This document shows positions 1 to 8,481 of a stretch of DNA of 64,000 bases, piece by piece. The position numbers were made by a program, and so were the translations under genes. The notes beneath the pieces were generated by a model. It did no database searches. It was not told the origin of the DNA and was given only the letters and a program-made list of their open reading frames with translations. The stretch's first letter is position 1; every line of letters starts with the position of its first letter. This DNA comes from Sphaerisporangium corydalis (GTDB lineage: Bacteria; Actinomycetota; Actinomycetes; Streptosporangiales; Streptosporangiaceae), in assembly GCF_025506355.1 (NCBI RefSeq), contig NZ_JANZYP010000018.1:1-64000 (forward strand), written 5' to 3'.

Positions 1-229
1 CACGATCCCCCGCACCCCCACCCCCCAGCGCGGCGGCACTCTCCTGCTCGGCGATGACCCGGCACAGCGCGACCTGATCATCCCCATCGACCGTCCGAGC
101 GGCTCCGGTCCTCTCGGCGGCCGGATCGAACCGCCGCTCCCGAGTCGCCCACCAACGGCCGGCGTCGCTGCGGAAGACCCGCCATCCTGCGGGGATCGTC
201 GCTCCGGGCCATGTCTCGTCGGTCTGCAT
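1..229 (-). CDS. Small hypothetical protein, 3' end cut by window edge
   Basis: An ATG at 229 on the minus strand opens a frame that runs off the window after 76 codons. The product begins MQTDETWPGATIPAGWRVF and continues with a tryptophan-rich stretch (RWWATRERRF), then an acidic alanine-rich tail. Small proteins with a 'PAGWRVxxSDxGRWxAxR' beginning often sit beside XRE regulators in actinomycetes, which is the arrangement here: the XRE gene lies 160 bp upstream on the same strand. Function is unknown. Start chosen as the only ATG giving this tryptophan-rich N-terminus. Confidence 0.6.
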   Translation of the reverse strand, partial: MQTDETWPGATIPAGWRVFRSDAGRWWATRERRFDPAAERTGAARTVDGDDQVALCRVIAEQESAAALGGGGAGDR

Positions 230-388
230 GGTGTGGGCCCTCCTGTCCGTCCCAGGACCCGAGGAAGCGGACACACCACCTCGCCAGGTCCTTATAAGTG
301 ACCTTCCGATCACGTCGAGTGATCAATGCGAGGACCGTAGAGCGGACAGCGAGGAGGGAGGGACACGGTTTCTGCCCCCTAGTTTCGG

Positions 389-1612
389 TCAGACCAGAAG
401 GGTGATTTCGTTTGCGAGTTCCCGTGCGCGTGGCCGGAGGTTCGCCGGGCCGGTCTCTGCGAGTTCCAAGGTCATGCGCCGGGCGTAACCGTTGTACTTG
501 ATCGTCTCGGGTGCCGCGTCATGAGCGAGGCGCAGGGTCGCCAGCACGGCCTCGTGCTCACGTTGGAGGTGGTGGGCGCGGGCGATCTCGATGAGGTGCC
601 GCCCCCGGCGGGGTCGTGAGGGGATGGGCGCCAGGAACGCGCGCTCCGCCTGCCGGGCCGACTCCCCTCCCGAGTGCAGCTCGACCGCGACCGTGACCGC
701 ATGGGCCCCCATGATGACCCGGGAGAACGACGTCCACGGCTGGTAGTGACCGGCCGGGAGTCGCTCGGCGACCCGCGCGGCCTCCTCCCAGTGTGCCCAC
801 GCCGTGCCGGTCTCCCCGAGACGTGCCGAAGTGAAGGCCAGCTCGAAGTACAACGCCCCTCGCATCGCCAGGAGGTCCACGCGATCGGTGTCCGCCTCGG
901 ACTCAATGGCCGCCAGCCCTTGCTCGTTGACCAGTCGCGCCGCGTCGAAGTCACCGGCGTCGCGGTGGGCCTGCCCGGCGAACCACACGGCGCAGGCGAG
1001 CGCGAGTGGGTCCTCGGACTCCTGGGCCGCGAGCAGCGCCCTTTCGGCCACCCGCCACAGCAGGTCGGACGCCGGCTGGTACGCCAGATACATCTGCGCC
1101 AGGCCGTACACCTCGGCCAGGAGTCCCATCGCGCGACGCCGTGGCGCGTCCCGCTGCATGGTGGCGGCGAGCTGGGCGTCACGGATGAGATCGGGCAGGA
1201 TCGCGCCGAGCGTGGTCCTGTGGTCGGGCGACGCGTGCCGGGCCCGCCACGCGGCGTCCAGCCGCGCGCGCAGGTGGGCGAAGGGCTGGACGGTCCCCTG
1301 CGGCGGCAGCGGCATGGCGTTGATCGCCGTGCGTACGGCGTCGAGGGCGGGATGACCGGGACCGGTGAACATCCGCACCGGCATGGACCGGTCACCGGTC
1401 AGGTCGGCGAGATCGCGGATGCGCAGGGCCTCGGCGAGCTGGAGGAGAACGGGGAGCCGAGGATCCTGCTGCAGGCGTCCGGTCTCCACCGCCTTGATCC
1501 AAGAAACCGACTTCCCGACCTGCCCGGCCAGAACCTCCCTGGTCATCCCGGCGCGTTCGCGATGGAACCTCACCCGCTCGCCGAAACCCATGCCCGCGCC
1601 GCCCTCGCCCAT
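389..1612 (-). CDS. XRE-family transcriptional regulator
   Basis: 407 aa. The N-terminal ~75 residues form a helix-turn-helix of the Cro/cI (XRE) type: GERVRFHRERAGMTREVLAGQ, then SVSWIKAVETG as the recognition helix. The remaining ~330 residues are alanine/leucine-rich and helical, as in actinomycete XRE proteins with TPR-like C-termini, so the C-terminal part probably senses a ligand or partner. The ATG at 1612 follows a GGGAGG nine bases upstream; an internal ATG at 1591 is an alternative. The gene is divergent from the coiled-coil miniprotein at 1845 and upstream of the small tryptophan-rich protein, its likely partner. DNA-binding regulator is well supported; its target is unknown. Confidence 0.85.
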   Translation of the reverse strand: MGEGGAGMGFGERVRFHRERAGMTREVLAGQVGKSVSWIKAVETGRLQQDPRLPVLLQLAEALRIRDLADLTGDRSMPVRMFTGPGHPALDAVRTAINAMPLPPQGTVQPFAHLRARLDAAWRARHASPDHRTTLGAILPDLIRDAQLAATMQRDAPRRRAMGLLAEVYGLAQMYLAYQPASDLLWRVAERALLAAQESEDPLALACAVWFAGQAHRDAGDFDAARLVNEQGLAAIESEADTDRVDLLAMRGALYFELAFTSARLGETGTAWAHWEEAARVAERLPAGHYQPWTSFSRVIMGAHAVTVAVELHSGGESARQAERAFLAPIPSRPRRGRHLIEIARAHHLQREHEAVLATLRLAHDAAPETIKYNGYARRMTLELAETGPANLRPRARELANEITLLV

Positions 1613-1710
1613 AGGCCCTGCCCTCCCGAAGCGTCGACCCCCTCAGATTACGGCGTCGACCTCCACCCCTGTGAGGGTCCGAACCGCACTCCAGCCGCCG
1701 GCCGACACGG

Positions 1711-1754
1711 GCCGAAGGCCCCTGGAGACACAGCCCGAGCCGAAGGCGAGGACC
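1711..1754 (+). repeat. 44-bp dispersed repeat, copy A
   Basis: This 44-bp segment, beginning GCCGAAGGCCCCTGGAGACA and ending GGCGAGGACC, recurs at 2236-2279 with 42 of 44 identical bases. Both copies are intergenic and in the same orientation. GCCGAAGGC occurs twice inside the unit. No reading frame is conserved around it. The rest of the 232-bp gap 1613-1844 shows only the XRE leader and the leaderless promoter of the next gene. The unit may be a REP-like element or a fragment of a larger repeat. Confidence 0.75.
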
Positions 1755-1844
1755 TTAGAGTCGTGAGGAGGTGACCACGCCTGGTGGTCCAACTCATCTG
1801 TGGCTCACGCTCTCGCTCCGTCACGCCAGGTCTAGGCTGACCAC

Positions 1845-2054
1845 ATGCGTTATCTGGAGGATCGGGTCTCGACGGTCGAGTCCGGCATCGCCGAGATCAG
1901 AGACGACGTCAGTGCTGTCAGGGCCGGGCAGGCCGCGATGGAGCTGAAGCTCAACCGCGTCGTCGCGGACGTCGGCGACCTACGTGCGGGCCAGATCGAG
2001 ATCCGTGACCTCCTCGCACGCGTAGTGGCACGCCTGGAAGGCACCGCCTCCTAG
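1845..2054 (+). CDS. Small coiled-coil protein
   Basis: 69 aa with heptad-like spacing of hydrophobic residues throughout (VSTVESGIAEIRDDVSAVRA; LNRVVADVGDLRAGQIEIRD), so a single long amphipathic helix or coiled coil is likely. There is no signal peptide or membrane segment. A TAGGCT -10-like hexamer at 1833-1838 ends six bases before the ATG, which suggests a leaderless transcript; no Shine-Dalgarno is seen. It is divergent from the XRE gene. Proteins of this look occur near regulators in actinomycetes, but I do not recognise a family and give no function. Confidence 0.6.
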   Translation: MRYLEDRVSTVESGIAEIRDDVSAVRAGQAAMELKLNRVVADVGDLRAGQIEIRDLLARVVARLEGTAS

Positions 2055-2055
2055 C

Positions 2056-2102
2056 GGCTCAGGACCCGGTGAGACGCCGCTGACGTGGCTCAGGAGCCGG
2101 TG
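2056..2102 (-). repeat. Stop-spanning 16-bp duplication
   Basis: Positions 2056-2071 and 2087-2102 match at 15 of 16 bases (plus strand GGCTCAGGACCCGGTG and GGCTCAGGAGCCGGTG). On the minus strand the 2087-2102 copy contains the TGA of the gene remnant. This is one of nine such cases in the window. Confidence 0.7.
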
Positions 2103-2158
2103 GCGTAGCCGATCTGGTGGGCGATCTCCAGGTACGTACGCGAGGACTCGCCGCCGGC
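2090..2158 (-). pseudogene. Possible 3' remnant of a protein gene
   Basis: On the minus strand the last ~22 codons of an open frame read like real protein (ESSRTYLEIAHQIGYATGS then TGA) with G or C at nearly all third positions. Upstream of this the frame turns into arginine/proline-rich noise and runs through a copy of the 44-bp repeat. I read it as the C-terminal end of a decayed gene. I cannot name the parent family. A 16-bp copy of its stop region lies just downstream (2056-2071). Confidence 0.3.
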
Positions 2159-2235
2159 GACCCGATCCGGCACCCCTCCTCGCGGTGGTGCGACCGAAGC
2201 CGGCCACCGGATCCGCCGACGCTCGGGCGCGGCCG

Positions 2236-2279
2236 GCCGAAGGCCCCTGGAAACACAGCCCGAGCCGGAGGCGAGGACC
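2236..2279 (+). repeat. 44-bp dispersed repeat, copy B
   Basis: Second copy of the unit at 1711-1754, with two substitutions. It lies in the 341-bp gap between the coiled-coil gene and the pentapeptide-repeat gene, next to the gene remnant. The rest of that gap shows no other coding signal. Confidence 0.75.
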
Positions 2280-2395
2280 ATTGTCCGGTAACGCGTCACA
2301 TGCCACGCCAGAGGGGATCCGCCGGCCAGGCGGGTCGCCATGTTGAGTAGGGGCTTACTCTCGCCAAGGTCGGCGATCGATCACACAATGCCCGC

Positions 2396-3559
2396 ATGCC
2401 ACTGTTCCGATTACCACGGCGGGTCCGGGCGACCGCTCCGCTCAGCCGAGCCGAGTTCGACGCGCTCCCGGCCGAGCGGCGCGCCGAGCTGCACAATACG
2501 GCGCGCGACAGCAGGCGCCAGTTCGTCGCGACGCTGCTCCAGATCGCCACCACGGTCGGAGTGCTGGCGAGCCTGCTGTTCACCGCGCAGGGTCTCTCCC
2601 AGACCGCGCAGTCCCTGGAGGCCGCCCGGGAGGAGCAGAGCATCGCCCGCGATGGGCTCGACGTGGCCCGGAAGGGTCAGATCACCGACCGGTTCGGTAA
2701 GGCCGTGGAGCAACTCGGCAACAGGGGCCTCGATGTGCGGCTCGGGGGCATCTACGCTCTCGAAAAGATGATCAAGGATTCGCCGGACTACCACCAGACG
2801 GCCATCGACGTCCTGGCCGCCTACGTCCGCGAGCACGCCCCTCGGCCGGACGTGAAGAAGCTGCCCGCACGGCCGGCCGCCGACATCCAGACGGCGATCA
2901 CGGTCATCGGCCGGAACCGTCCGGCGAAACAGGCCCATGACTGGGAGACCGCCGAGGTCTGGCTCGACTTCGAGGCGGTCCGTATCGAAGGAGTCGATCT
3001 GGATGGTGCCGATCTTTCCGGCGCCGACCTGACCTCGGCCGACCTGCGCAACGCACAGATGCACCACACCCGCCTGGTCGGCGCCCAGTTGATCGACAGC
3101 GATCTGTCCGGGATCACCGCACCCGGCCTCCTGTTGACCCGCGCCGTCCTCCTCGACGCCGATCTGACCCGGGCCTGGTTGTTCAGGGCCGATCTGGCGG
3201 GCGCCAGTTGCCTTGACGCCGACTTCACCAGGGCCCACCTGGCCGAGGCCGACCTGACCGGCACCGAGCTGGGCGGGGCCAAGCTGACTCGCGCCGACCT
3301 GACCAAGGCCATCCTGGTGCGCGCCGATCTCTCGGTCGCCGACCTGACCGGCGCGGACCTGAGCAGCGCCGACCTGACCGATGCCAAGCTGTCCAGCGCC
3401 GATCTGACCGGTGCCAACCTGAAGGGCGCCGACCTGACCGGTGCAGACCTGGACGGCGCCGACCTGAAGGGCGCCGACCTGACCGATGCCACCGGACTCC
3501 CGTCCACCGACCGGCTCAAGGAGCTGGCCGGCTGGAACGCGAAGACGAAATGGCCCTGA
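2396..3559 (+). CDS. Membrane-anchored pentapeptide-repeat protein
   Basis: 387 aa. Residues ~40-67 (VATLLQIATTVGVLASLLFT) form one membrane-spanning or membrane-dipping helix. A helical part follows with the motif GQITDRFGKAVEQLG and VRLGGIYALEKM, common to a family of actinomycete pentapeptide-repeat proteins. Residues ~199-367 are about 33 tandem A(D/N)LxG/S units (GADLSGADLTSADLRNAQ and so on), which fold as a right-handed quadrilateral beta-helix. Role unknown; the repeat domain is usually a protein-binding scaffold. The ATG at 2396 fits the conserved N-terminus. It is a single gene convergent with the methyltransferase at 3631. Confidence 0.85.
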   Translation: MPLFRLPRRVRATAPLSRAEFDALPAERRAELHNTARDSRRQFVATLLQIATTVGVLASLLFTAQGLSQTAQSLEAAREEQSIARDGLDVARKGQITDRFGKAVEQLGNRGLDVRLGGIYALEKMIKDSPDYHQTAIDVLAAYVREHAPRPDVKKLPARPAADIQTAITVIGRNRPAKQAHDWETAEVWLDFEAVRIEGVDLDGADLSGADLTSADLRNAQMHHTRLVGAQLIDSDLSGITAPGLLLTRAVLLDADLTRAWLFRADLAGASCLDADFTRAHLAEADLTGTELGGAKLTRADLTKAILVRADLSVADLTGADLSSADLTDAKLSSADLTGANLKGADLTGADLDGADLKGADLTDATGLPSTDRLKELAGWNAKTKWP

Positions 3560-3630
3560 GGCCGGCGATCGAGGTGAGCGTGTGTCACTCGTGCGTCATG
3601 GTCGTGGAAGCGCCTGCCCCCGGTCAGGGA

Positions 3631-4896
3631 CTAGACCACCTCTTTGACCAGCAGGGCGATCGATTCCACGTGGTGGGTCATGGGGAAGGCGTCGAAAGCG
3701 CGGAGGTCGACGGTGGGGTAGCCGCGTTCGGCGAACCAGGACAGGTCGCGGGCCAGGGTGGCGGGGTCGCAGGAGACGTAGACGATGCGGGTGGCGTCCA
3801 GGCCGGCGATGCGGTTGACCACCTCGCGGCCGAGACCGGTGCGCGGCGGGTCGGCGACGACCACGTCGGCCCGTTCGACCCCGAGCCGGTCGAGGGCGTC
3901 CTCGACGCGGCCACGCTCGACGCGCGCCTGCGGCAGGTCGCGCAGGTTGTGGCGGGCGTCCTGGACGGCCCGCGCCTCGGACTCGATGCCGAGGACGGCG
4001 CCCTCAGGCCCGACGCCGTCGGCGAGCCCGGCCGCGAACAGGCCGACGCCGCAGTACAGGTCGAGCGCCCAGTCGCCGGGGCGTACGGCGGCGAACTCCA
4101 GCACCGCCTCCAGGAGGGTGGCGGGGGCCCCGGGGTGGACCTGCCAGAACCCGCTACCGGTGACCTGGAACTCCCGGTCGCCGACCCGTTCGTTGAGCGC
4201 CGCGCGGCCACGGACGGCACGCGCGTGGCCCCGGCCCTCGTCCACGAGCACGGCCGCCTCGGCCCCGAGGTCGGGCACCGCGACGGTGCGGTGGCTCTTG
4301 GGGGACACGACGACCGCCCGCTCCCCCGTGGACGTCGCGATGGCCTCCACGCTCGACCCGCCCCGCCAGTTGCCGCGCTCGACGCCGATGCGCTCGACCT
4401 CGGGGCCGGCGATCAGGCAGCCGTCGATCGGCTCGATCTCGTGGGAGCGGTGCCGCCGCAGCCCCGGCACGCCGTCGGGGGTCACGGCGAACTGGACGCG
4501 CGAGCGCCAGCCGAGCCCGTTCGGGGCGCCGGGGACCTCCTCGACGTCGACCTTGATCTCGATGCCGGCCAGCCGCTGGAGCTGCTCGGCGACGACCCCG
4601 GCCTTGAACCGGCGCTGGGCCGCCAAGCTGGCGTGCTGCCAGTCGCACCCGCCGCACCGGCCCGGCCCGGCGTACGGGCACGGCGGGGTGACGCGGTCGG
4701 GTGACGGGTCGAGGATCTCGATCGCGTCGGCCCGCAGGAACCGGGTGGTCTCCTCGGTCACCTCGGCGAGCACACGCTCGCCGGGCAGGGCGTGGCGGAC
4801 GAAGACCACCCGGCCTTCGTGCCTGGCGACGCACCATCCGCCGTTGGCGACGCGTTCCACGTTCAGTTCTATCGGCACCTCGGTCCCCCCGCTCAC
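3631..4896 (-). CDS. TRAM-domain class I RNA methyltransferase (RlmD/RumA-like)
   Basis: 421 aa. Residues ~5-60 form the TRAM RNA-binding domain (VERVANGGWCVARHEGRVVF). Cysteines in CPYAGPGRCGGCDWQH plus the later IDGC can supply the four ligands of the [4Fe-4S] cluster of RlmD/RumA enzymes. The C-terminal half is a SAM-binding fold (ALDLYCGVGLFAAGLA) with the DPPRTG motif and the nucleophilic cysteine in VSCDPATLARDL. The family makes 5-methyluridine in 23S rRNA or tRNA; the exact target base is not predictable. GTG start at 4896 overlaps the stop of the APC permease (GTGA), so the two are translationally coupled. Confidence 0.92.
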   Translation of the reverse strand: MSGGTEVPIELNVERVANGGWCVARHEGRVVFVRHALPGERVLAEVTEETTRFLRADAIEILDPSPDRVTPPCPYAGPGRCGGCDWQHASLAAQRRFKAGVVAEQLQRLAGIEIKVDVEEVPGAPNGLGWRSRVQFAVTPDGVPGLRRHRSHEIEPIDGCLIAGPEVERIGVERGNWRGGSSVEAIATSTGERAVVVSPKSHRTVAVPDLGAEAAVLVDEGRGHARAVRGRAALNERVGDREFQVTGSGFWQVHPGAPATLLEAVLEFAAVRPGDWALDLYCGVGLFAAGLADGVGPEGAVLGIESEARAVQDARHNLRDLPQARVERGRVEDALDRLGVERADVVVADPPRTGLGREVVNRIAGLDATRIVYVSCDPATLARDLSWFAERGYPTVDLRAFDAFPMTHHVESIALLVKEVV

Positions 4897-6923
4897 GTTT
4901 TGACCTGGTCATCCTTACGTGGCACAGCGTACGGCCGGCGTACCGAGCCGGGGGCGAACGACTCCGGCCGGCCCCGGAGCCGGTCGGAGGAGGCCAGCTG
5001 CCAGGGCACGCTGGTCACCATCACGCCCGGCTGGAAGAGCAGCCGCCCCTTCAGCCGCAGCGCGCTCTGGTTGTGCAGCAGATGCTCCCACCAGTGGCCG
5101 ACGACGTACTCGGGGATGAAGACGGTGACGACGTCGCGCGGCGAGCGCCGGCGCAGGCTCTTGACGTATTCGAGCACCGGCCGGGTGATCTCGCGGTAGG
5201 GCGAGTCGAGGATCTTGAGCGGGACGGGGATGCCCCGTTCCTCCCAGTCCCGCTGGAGCTGGCGGGCCTCGTCGGTGTCGACCCCGACGGAGATGGCCTC
5301 CAGCGTCGAGGGCCGGGTGGCCCTGGCGTACGCGAGGGCGCGCAAAGTGGGTTTGTGGATCTTGGAGAGCAGCACGATCGCGTGGTTCCTGGCGGGCAGC
5401 ATCGACTCGTCGACCTGCGCGTCCTCCGGCACCACCAGCTCGGCGGCCACGTTGTCGTAGTGGCGCCTGATGCCGCGCATCATCACGAACAGGCCGGCCA
5501 TCGCGGCGCAGGCGATCCACGCCCCGTGGGTGAACTTGGTGATCAGCACGACGATCAGCACCAGGCCGGTCACCGTGCCGCCGAAGGCGTTGATCACCCG
5601 CGAGCGCCCCATCTGCGCGCGCTTCTTGGCGTCGGTCTCGGTGCGGAGCAGCCGGTTCCAGTGCCGGACCATGCCCGTCTGGCTGATCGTGAACGACACG
5701 AACACGCCCACGATGTAGAGCTGCACCAGGCGGGTCGTCTCGGCGTGGAACGCGTAGATCAGCAGCCCGGCCATGGTCGCCAGGATGACGATGCCGTTGC
5801 TGAAGGCCAGCCGGTCGCCCCGGGTGTGGAGCTGGCGCGGCAGGTAGCGGTTCTGCGCCAGCACCGAGGCCAGCACGGGGAAGCCGTTGAAGGCGGTGTT
5901 GGCGGCGAGCACCAGGATCAGCGCCGTCATCGCGGTGATGAAATAGAACGCGGGGGTGAAGTTGCTGAAGACGGTGTGCGCGACCTGGGCGATCACCGGT
6001 TCGACGTTCGTGACGACATTGCCCTTGCTGTCGGCGAACGTGATGCCGGACGCCGCGTCGGCGAACTTGGCGCCGGTGACGTAAGCCAGGGCGGTGATCC
6101 CGGCGAACATCGTCGCGGCCAGCACGCCGAGCGCCAGCAGGGTGTTGGCGGCGTTCTTCCCCTTGGGCTTGCGGAAGGCCGGCACGCCGTTGCTGATGGC
6201 CTCCACGCCGGTCAGCGCGGCGCACCCGGAGGAGAACGCGCGCAGCAGCAGGAAGATCAGGGCGAAGCCGCCGAGCCCCGTGCTGTGCCCGATGATCGTC
6301 AGGTCGGCGGTGGATGCCTTCAGGTCGGCCCCCAGAGCGAGCCGTACGCCACCCCAGAGCATCAGGCCGAACACGCTGATCATGAAGGCGTAGGTGGGGA
6401 CGGCGAACGCCACACCGGCCTCCCTGATGCCCCGCAGGTTCAGGACGGTCAGGAGCGCCACGATCGCGACGGCCGTGGCGACCTTGTGCTCGGCCACGAA
6501 GGGCACCGCGGCGCCGAGGTTCTCCACGCCCGAGGAGACCGACACGGCCACGGTCAGCACGTAGTCGACCATGAGCGCGCTGGCCACGACCAGGCCGTAG
6601 TTGGACCCGAGGTTCTCGGTGGCCACCTCGAAGTCGCCGCCGCCGCTGGTGTAGGCCCGGACGTTCTGCCGGTACGACGCGACGACGGTCAGAAGGATCA
6701 CCACGACGGCGAGGGCGATCCAGGGAGTGAAGTGGTACGCCGCCAGGCCGGCGATGCCGAGGGTGATCAGGATCTCCTGCGGGGCGTACGCCACCGAGGA
6801 GAGCGCGTCACTGGCGAACACCGGAAGCGCGATGCGCTTTGGCAGCAACTGCTCATGTGCCTGCGCACTTCGGAGGGCGCGCCCCACGAGTAGTCGCTTG
6901 ACCAGATCCGCAACCTTCACCAC
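4893..6923 (-). CDS. APC-family permease
   Basis: 676 aa, about twelve membrane helices in the first ~460 residues, then a ~200-residue cytoplasmic domain. The N-terminus (LPVFASDALSSVAYAPQEIL) and LGSNYGLVVASALMVDYVLT match the amino-acid/polyamine/organocation superfamily, subgroup next to TrkA-like genes in actinobacteria. Substrate is unknown; amino acid or K+ are the candidates. Two consecutive GTG codons at 6923 and 6920 can start it. It is divergent from the two TrkA-type genes across 123 bp and overlaps the methyltransferase downstream. The permease-methyltransferase-TrkA-TrkA neighbourhood is widely kept in actinobacteria and favours an ion-coupled role. Confidence 0.85.
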   Translation of the reverse strand: MVKVADLVKRLLVGRALRSAQAHEQLLPKRIALPVFASDALSSVAYAPQEILITLGIAGLAAYHFTPWIALAVVVILLTVVASYRQNVRAYTSGGGDFEVATENLGSNYGLVVASALMVDYVLTVAVSVSSGVENLGAAVPFVAEHKVATAVAIVALLTVLNLRGIREAGVAFAVPTYAFMISVFGLMLWGGVRLALGADLKASTADLTIIGHSTGLGGFALIFLLLRAFSSGCAALTGVEAISNGVPAFRKPKGKNAANTLLALGVLAATMFAGITALAYVTGAKFADAASGITFADSKGNVVTNVEPVIAQVAHTVFSNFTPAFYFITAMTALILVLAANTAFNGFPVLASVLAQNRYLPRQLHTRGDRLAFSNGIVILATMAGLLIYAFHAETTRLVQLYIVGVFVSFTISQTGMVRHWNRLLRTETDAKKRAQMGRSRVINAFGGTVTGLVLIVVLITKFTHGAWIACAAMAGLFVMMRGIRRHYDNVAAELVVPEDAQVDESMLPARNHAIVLLSKIHKPTLRALAYARATRPSTLEAISVGVDTDEARQLQRDWEERGIPVPLKILDSPYREITRPVLEYVKSLRRRSPRDVVTVFIPEYVVGHWWEHLLHNQSALRLKGRLLFQPGVMVTSVPWQLASSDRLRGRPESFAPGSVRRPYAVPRKDDQVKT

Positions 6924-7001
6924 GAGTGACGATGCTAGCCCTCAGGCGATGCGCCCATCACATGGCGCCGCCAGAACGGGCCATACTTGGCCTCGTAGCT
7001 G

Positions 7002-7007
7002 TATAAG
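7002..7007 (+). promoter_or_regulatory. Possible -10 element of the TrkA operon
   Basis: TATAAG preceded by TG (extended -10) lies 40 bp before the ATG at 7047, in the divergent region between the permease and the TrkA pair. No convincing -35 hexamer is seen. Confidence 0.4.
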
Positions 7008-7046
7008 GTCCAGGAGTTGCCGCCTCAAAGCCAACGGCGGGGGAGC

Positions 7047-7715
7047 ATGCATATCGTCATCATGGGATGCGGCCGGGTCGGTTCGACCCTTGCCCACATC
7101 CTCGAGGACAGCGGCCACTCGGTCGCGATCATCGACCGGGACCCGCAGGCGTTCCGGCGGCTGCGCGCGGGCTTCCGCGGGCGCCGGGTCACCGGCATCG
7201 GCTTCGACCGGGACGTCCTGGAGGAGGCCGGCATCGAGTCGGCCGCCGCGTACGTCGCGGTGAGCAGCGGCGACAACTCGAACATCATCTCCGCGCGCGT
7301 CGCGCGCGAGACCTTCGGGGTCGACAACGTCGTGGCCCGCATCTACGACTCCCGGCGCGCCGAGGTCTACCAGCGCCTCGGCATCCCCACCGTGGCGACG
7401 GTCAGGTGGACCGCCGACCAGATCCTGCGCCGCGTGCTCCCCGAGGGCGCCGAGCCGCTGTGGCGCGACCCGACGGGCGTGGTGACGCTCGCCGAGGTCG
7501 CCTACAACTCCGCCTGGATCGGCACCCGCACCAGCACCCTGGAGGACGCCGCCGGCGCCCGCGTGGCCTTCGTCAACCGCATGGGCGAGGCCGTGCTCCC
7601 CAAGCGGGACACGGTGCTCCAGGAGGGCGACATCCTCCACGTGATCGCCGCCGACACCGACATGGACCGGATCAACAAGGTGCTGTCCGCCGCACCCGAG
7701 GAGGAGTCCCACTGA
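7047..7715 (+). CDS. ceoB: TrkA-type potassium uptake regulatory protein (CeoB-like)
   Basis: 222 aa. Residues 1-~120 are a Rossmann NAD-binding RCK/TrkA-N domain: IVIMGCGRVGSTLAHILE is the glycine loop and IIDRDP the acidic end of strand 2. Residues ~135-215 are the TrkA-C ligand-binding domain. It should be the cytoplasmic gating subunit of a potassium transporter, working as a pair with the next gene. The ATG at 7047, preceded by GGGGGAG, begins exactly at the conserved first strand; an earlier GTG-like extension to 7017 is unlikely. Its stop overlaps the start of the next gene (TGATG). The symbol follows the mycobacterial ceoBC arrangement. Confidence 0.88.
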   Translation: MHIVIMGCGRVGSTLAHILEDSGHSVAIIDRDPQAFRRLRAGFRGRRVTGIGFDRDVLEEAGIESAAAYVAVSSGDNSNIISARVARETFGVDNVVARIYDSRRAEVYQRLGIPTVATVRWTADQILRRVLPEGAEPLWRDPTGVVTLAEVAYNSAWIGTRTSTLEDAAGARVAFVNRMGEAVLPKRDTVLQEGDILHVIAADTDMDRINKVLSAAPEEESH

Positions 7716-8374
7716 TGCGCGTCACGATCGCGGGCGCGGGGGCGGTGGGCCGGTCCATCGCCGCGGAGCTGCTGGAGAACGGCCACGAGGTCCTGCTCAT
7801 CGACATCGACCCCAAGGCCATCAAGATCGACAGCGTGCCGCGGGCCGAGTGGCTCCTCGCGGACGCCTGCGAGATCTCCTCGCTGGACGAGGCCGGGCTG
7901 AACAACTGCCACGTGATGATCGCGGCGAGCGGTGACGACAAGGTCAACCTGGTGGTGTCGCTGCTGGCCAAGACCGAGTACGGCGTCCCGCGCGTGGTGG
8001 CCCGCATCAACCATCCGAAGAACGAGTGGCTGTTCAACGAGTCCTGGGGCGTCGACGTCGCGGTGTCGACGCCGCGCCTGCTCTCGGCCCTGGTCGAGGA
8101 GGCGGTCAGCGTCGGCGACCTGGTCCGGCTGATGACCTTCCGCCAGGGGCAGGCCAACCTGGTGGAGCTGACGCTGCCCGAGGACGCGCCGGTGGTCGGC
8201 CAGCGGGCCGGCTCGGTGCCGTGGCCGCAGGACTCGGCGCTGGTCGCGATCCTCCGCGAGGGCCGGGTGCTGGTCCCCTCCAACGACGATCCGCTGGAGG
8301 CGGGCGACGAGCTGCTGTTCGTGGCCAGCCAGGAGGTCGAGGAGGAGCTCGCGCAGCTCCTCGCCCCGCACTGA
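7715..8374 (+). CDS. ceoC: TrkA-type potassium uptake regulatory protein (CeoC-like)
   Basis: 219 aa. TrkA-N domain at residues 1-~120 (VTIAGAGAVGRSIAAELLE; LIDIDPKAI) and TrkA-C domain at ~135-215. It is a paralogue of the preceding gene, starting on the ATG inside that gene's stop (TGATG). Two single-module TrkA proteins side by side replace the one double-module TrkA of enterobacteria. No TrkH/TrkG pore gene lies in the window; the divergent APC permease is the natural partner by position, which is inference only. Confidence 0.88.
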   Translation: MRVTIAGAGAVGRSIAAELLENGHEVLLIDIDPKAIKIDSVPRAEWLLADACEISSLDEAGLNNCHVMIAASGDDKVNLVVSLLAKTEYGVPRVVARINHPKNEWLFNESWGVDVAVSTPRLLSALVEEAVSVGDLVRLMTFRQGQANLVELTLPEDAPVVGQRAGSVPWPQDSALVAILREGRVLVPSNDDPLEAGDELLFVASQEVEEELAQLLAPH

Positions 8375-8410
8375 GGCGGGCGGACAGGTCCGGCGGGCGC
8401 CCGGCCCGCC

Positions 8411-8481
8411 GGACGTGACGTCAGGTCCCGTCAAGCCCGCCTCGGCCGCACAAGCCGCCTCAAACGGACGTCACGTCAGGT
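8411..8481 (-). repeat. Stop-spanning 16-bp duplication (DUF3159 gene)
   Basis: 8411-8426 and 8466-8481 match at 15 of 16 bases (plus strand GGACGTGACGTCAGGT and GGACGTCACGTCAGGT), 55 bp apart. The second copy holds the last codon and TGA of the DUF3159 gene on the minus strand. Confidence 0.65.
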
